Source: a bacterium
Lineage (GTDB): Bacteria; SZUA-182
Direction of reading: 5' to 3'
DNA: 7,255 nucleotides
Assembly: GCA_003230635.1 (NCBI GenBank)
Contig: QIFF01000258.1
Location: 1 to 7,255 of the forward strand
The translations under genes and the position numbers were made by a program. The notes beneath the pieces were generated by a model, which made no database searches, was not told the origin of the DNA, and worked only from the letters and a program-made list of their open reading frames with translations. This document shows, in pieces, positions 5,644 to 7,255 of the stretch. Numbering within the stretch: the stretch's first letter is position 1; each line of letters starts with the position of its first letter.

Positions 5644-6987
5644 TTACTGGGTAATAAAAATCTGGAAGCCGGAGTAGGACTCCATCCCATGTTCACTAAT
5701 GTCCAACCCGCGCAGCTCTTCCTCAGGGGTTACCCGCAGGCCGATGGACACATCAATCAATTTGAAGATTAGGCCCATGCCGATGAACACAAAGGCTACT
5801 ACGCTGGCAATTCCCAGAAACTGAATCCCCAACTGGGTAAACCCCCCGCCATAGAACAACCCCTCGTTTGCAAGCCCCAGGGCTTGACGCCCGAAAAGCC
5901 CTACCGCCAATGTGCCCCAGATACCGTTAATGGCATGTACCGGCACCGCGCCAACGGGGTCATCAATGTGCAATTTGTCTAATATACTGACACCTGCCAC
6001 TACCAGAACTCCAGACACAACTCCAATCGCCATTGCCGCCATAGGGGAGACAAATGCACATGCTGCGGTAATACCGACAAGACCCGCCAGAGCACCGTTC
6101 ATGGCCATGGACAGATCGGGCTTGCCATATACAGCCCACACTACGATCATGGAAGTAATAGCCCCAGCAATGGCCGTGATAGCTACCAAAGAAATTAGCC
6201 CGCCGCCGTCGCTTATTCCCAAAGTAGAGCCGGGGTTAAAGCCGAACCAGCCGAACCAGAGAATAAATACCCCCAGGGAGGCTATAGGAATATTGTGCCC
6301 GGCAATTACATTAGGCGAGCCGTCCGGTTTATATTTGCCTATGCGTGGTTTTAGCAGAATAGTGCCGATTAGGGCTGCCACGCCCCCCGTTGTATGCACT
6401 ACGGCAGAACCGGCAAAGTCGGCGAAACCCATATTGCTCAACCACCCGCCGCCCCAAATCCAATGCCCGACTATAGGGTATATAAAGGCTGAAATCAAAA
6501 AGGAATAAACAATATAGGCTGTAAACTTCATCCGCTCAGCCATACCCCCGGCCACAATAGTAGCCGCCGCCCCGCAAAAAGCCGCTTGAAACAGCCAGAA
6601 AGCGTAAAGGGGAATATTGCCGGCCCCGGATTGCGCGCCCATCAAGAACCAGCCGCTAGTCCCAAAAAAACCATTACCTTGACCAAACATTAGGGCATAA
6701 CCAAATACAAAGAATCCTAATGACGCCATACAAAAATCCATAAGATTCTTCATTAAAATGTTGCAGGCATTTTTGGCTCGGATGAATCCGGCCTCCACCA
6801 TACCAAACCCGGCCTGCATAAAAAACACCAGGAAGGCGGCCAGCAGTACCCAGAGGGTATCAATGGCTGCGGCATTGGCCTTAACCGCCTGGGCAATGCT
6901 CACTTCCTCTGCCGCCCAGGCGGGAAGGGCCAGAACCCCCATAAGCACTCCCGTAAGCAGGATTACAGTTAATAATTTCTTGCGCAT
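5644..6987 (-). CDS. amt: Ammonium transporter Amt, with signal peptide
   Basis: Amt/AmtB proteins are trimeric inner-membrane channels that take up ammonium. From ATG 6987 the product has 447 residues. Residues 1-25 are a typical signal peptide (MRKK, hydrophobic core, AWA before AEE), followed by eleven expected membrane helices. Conserved sites: FMQAGFGMVEAGF (55-68), Phe gate in FQAAFCGA (133), Asp190 in FADFAGSAVVH, the pore twin histidines His198 (VVHTTGG) and His351 (VPVHAINGIWG), and WFGWFGFNPGS (244-254). The cytosolic tail EEELRGLDISEHGMESYSG (422-440) is the part that engages PII. Extension to an ATG at 7089 would add 34 residues translated from the hairpin repeat, so I reject it. 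AAAGGAG (7005 to 6999) lies 11 bases upstream of ATG, slightly far. Downstream partner: PII. No sigma-54 promoter seen. Confidence 0.96.
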   Translation of the reverse strand: MRKKLLTVILLTGVLMGVLALPAWAAEEVSIAQAVKANAAAIDTLWVLLAAFLVFFMQAGFGMVEAGFIRAKNACNILMKNLMDFCMASLGFFVFGYALMFGQGNGFFGTSGWFLMGAQSGAGNIPLYAFWLFQAAFCGAAATIVAGGMAERMKFTAYIVYSFLISAFIYPIVGHWIWGGGWLSNMGFADFAGSAVVHTTGGVAALIGTILLKPRIGKYKPDGSPNVIAGHNIPIASLGVFILWFGWFGFNPGSTLGISDGGGLISLVAITAIAGAITSMIVVWAVYGKPDLSMAMNGALAGLVGITAACAFVSPMAAMAIGVVSGVLVVAGVSILDKLHIDDPVGAVPVHAINGIWGTLAVGLFGRQALGLANEGLFYGGGFTQLGIQFLGIASVVAFVFIGMGLIFKLIDVSIGLRVTPEEELRGLDISEHGMESYSGFQIFITQ

Positions 6988-7022
6988 GTTGTGATTTACT
7001 CCTTTCCCGACAAGTCGCCCAA

Positions 7023-7104
7023 TTGTAGGGGCAGGTCTTGCGCCTGCCCTCTGTCTTGCTGTCATATTGGATATTCTGGGCAACCGCAAGGGTTGCCCCT
7101 ACAA
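7023..7104. repeat. Inverted pair of GTAG-hairpins (REP/BIME-like) upstream of amt
   Basis: Plus strand: GTAG (7025-7028) with stem GGGCAGG/CCTGCCC (7029-7035 with 7043-7049). Minus strand: GTAG (7102 to 7099) with stem GGGCAACC/GGTTGCCC (7098-7091 with 7085-7078). Outer ends TTGTAGGGGCA (7023-7033) and TGCCCCTACAA (7094-7104) pair over 11 bases. A 28-base A/T-rich spacer (7050-7077) separates the hairpins. The element starts 3 bases past the response regulator stop and lies in any transcript reading from it into amt. Confidence 0.85.
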
Positions 7105-7107
7105 CTC

Positions 7108-7255
7108 CTACTCCTTAAACATGTACCCTACTCCACGAATGGTTTTAATATACTCCTCCTGAGTCTCCCCCAGCTTGGCGCGAATTCTGCGGATATGGAC
7201 ATCTACCGTGCGCGTGCCCCCGTAATACTCATATCCCCAAATAGCATTGAGCAAG
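7108..7255 (-). CDS. OmpR/PhoB-family response regulator, C-terminal end (partial)
   Basis: Read on the minus strand, the frame enters from the right window edge and stops at TAG (7110 to 7108), giving 49 codons before the stop. The sequence [29 protein letters not shown]...[14 protein letters not shown] is the end of a winged helix DNA-binding domain: [14 protein letters not shown] is the recognition helix and RGVGYMF the wing hairpin. Known members are PhoB, PhoP, OmpR and relatives, which bind direct repeats when phosphorylated by a partner histidine kinase. The receiver domain is outside the window, so the signal is unknown. It is followed by amt on the same strand after 120 bases; joint transcription is possible but the hairpin pair between them may weaken it. 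Confidence 0.88.
   Translation of the reverse strand, partial: LLNAIWGYEYYGGTRTVDVHIRRIRAKLGETQEEYIKTIRGVGYMFKE

Noticed and set aside
6988..7107. Sigma-54 promoter upstream of amt, expected for a nitrogen gene
   Set aside because: No GG-N10-GC core of the known TGGCAC-N5-TTGCA type is visible on the minus strand in this gap.
1..7255. tRNA, rRNA, riboswitch, insertion sequence, prophage or defence genes
   Set aside because: I looked on both strands and saw no cloverleaf, ribosomal RNA segment, transposase frame or phage or defence motif; all long real frames are assigned.

Overview
This is a chromosomal housekeeping window with tight, mostly unidirectional gene packing. It holds the 3' end of a complex I subunit gene (nuoL-like), a heat-shock locus hrcA-grpE-dnaK behind a CIRCE operator, the 16S rRNA methyltransferase gene rsmE, and a minus-strand group that reads response regulator (cut by the window edge), ammonium transporter amt, PII gene glnB/glnK. 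I see no phage, conjugation, toxin-antitoxin, CRISPR or defence genes. No stretch over 300 bases lacks a gene. I found no undescribed gene system; the unusual content is in the spaces between genes.

Organism: CIRCE/HrcA control and the hrcA-grpE-dnaK order with rsmE nearby fit a Clostridia-type Firmicute (Peptococcaceae-like) or a deltaproteobacterial-type anaerobe. DnaK carries the roughly 26-residue N-terminal insertion typical of diderm (Gram-negative) bacteria and absent from Bacillus DnaK. The PII and Amt C-terminal sequences also resemble, from memory, forms common in Geobacter-like bacteria. I cannot choose between these groups from sequence alone.

Layout: 1-203 NuoL-like tail. 204-429 is a promoter region with an extended -10 promoter, a perfect CIRCE and a leader holding an inverted pair of GTAG-hairpins. 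430-4289 is hrcA, grpE, dnaK, separated by an inverted heptad array (about 1462-1549) and a 202-base composite palindrome (2124-2325). 4290-4380 packs a terminator for dnaK and an overlapping candidate promoter for rsmE. 4381-5121 is rsmE. 5122-5224 is the convergent gap with a second GTAG-hairpin pair. 5225-6987 (minus) is glnB and amt, separated by a further copy of the repeat seen at the edges of the grpE-dnaK palindrome. 6988-7107 holds a third GTAG-hairpin pair, then the end of a PhoB/OmpR-type regulator.

How it works together: HrcA, with GroEL help in known systems, represses its own operon at CIRCE; GrpE and DnaK form the Hsp70 machine. The usual partner dnaJ is not next to dnaK. Amt and PII form the standard ammonium uptake and nitrogen-sensing pair; this PII lacks the Tyr51 uridylylation site. 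Five of the intergenic spaces are largely filled by repeats, which reach the stop codons of hrcA and grpE and apparently the Shine-Dalgarno of glnB.
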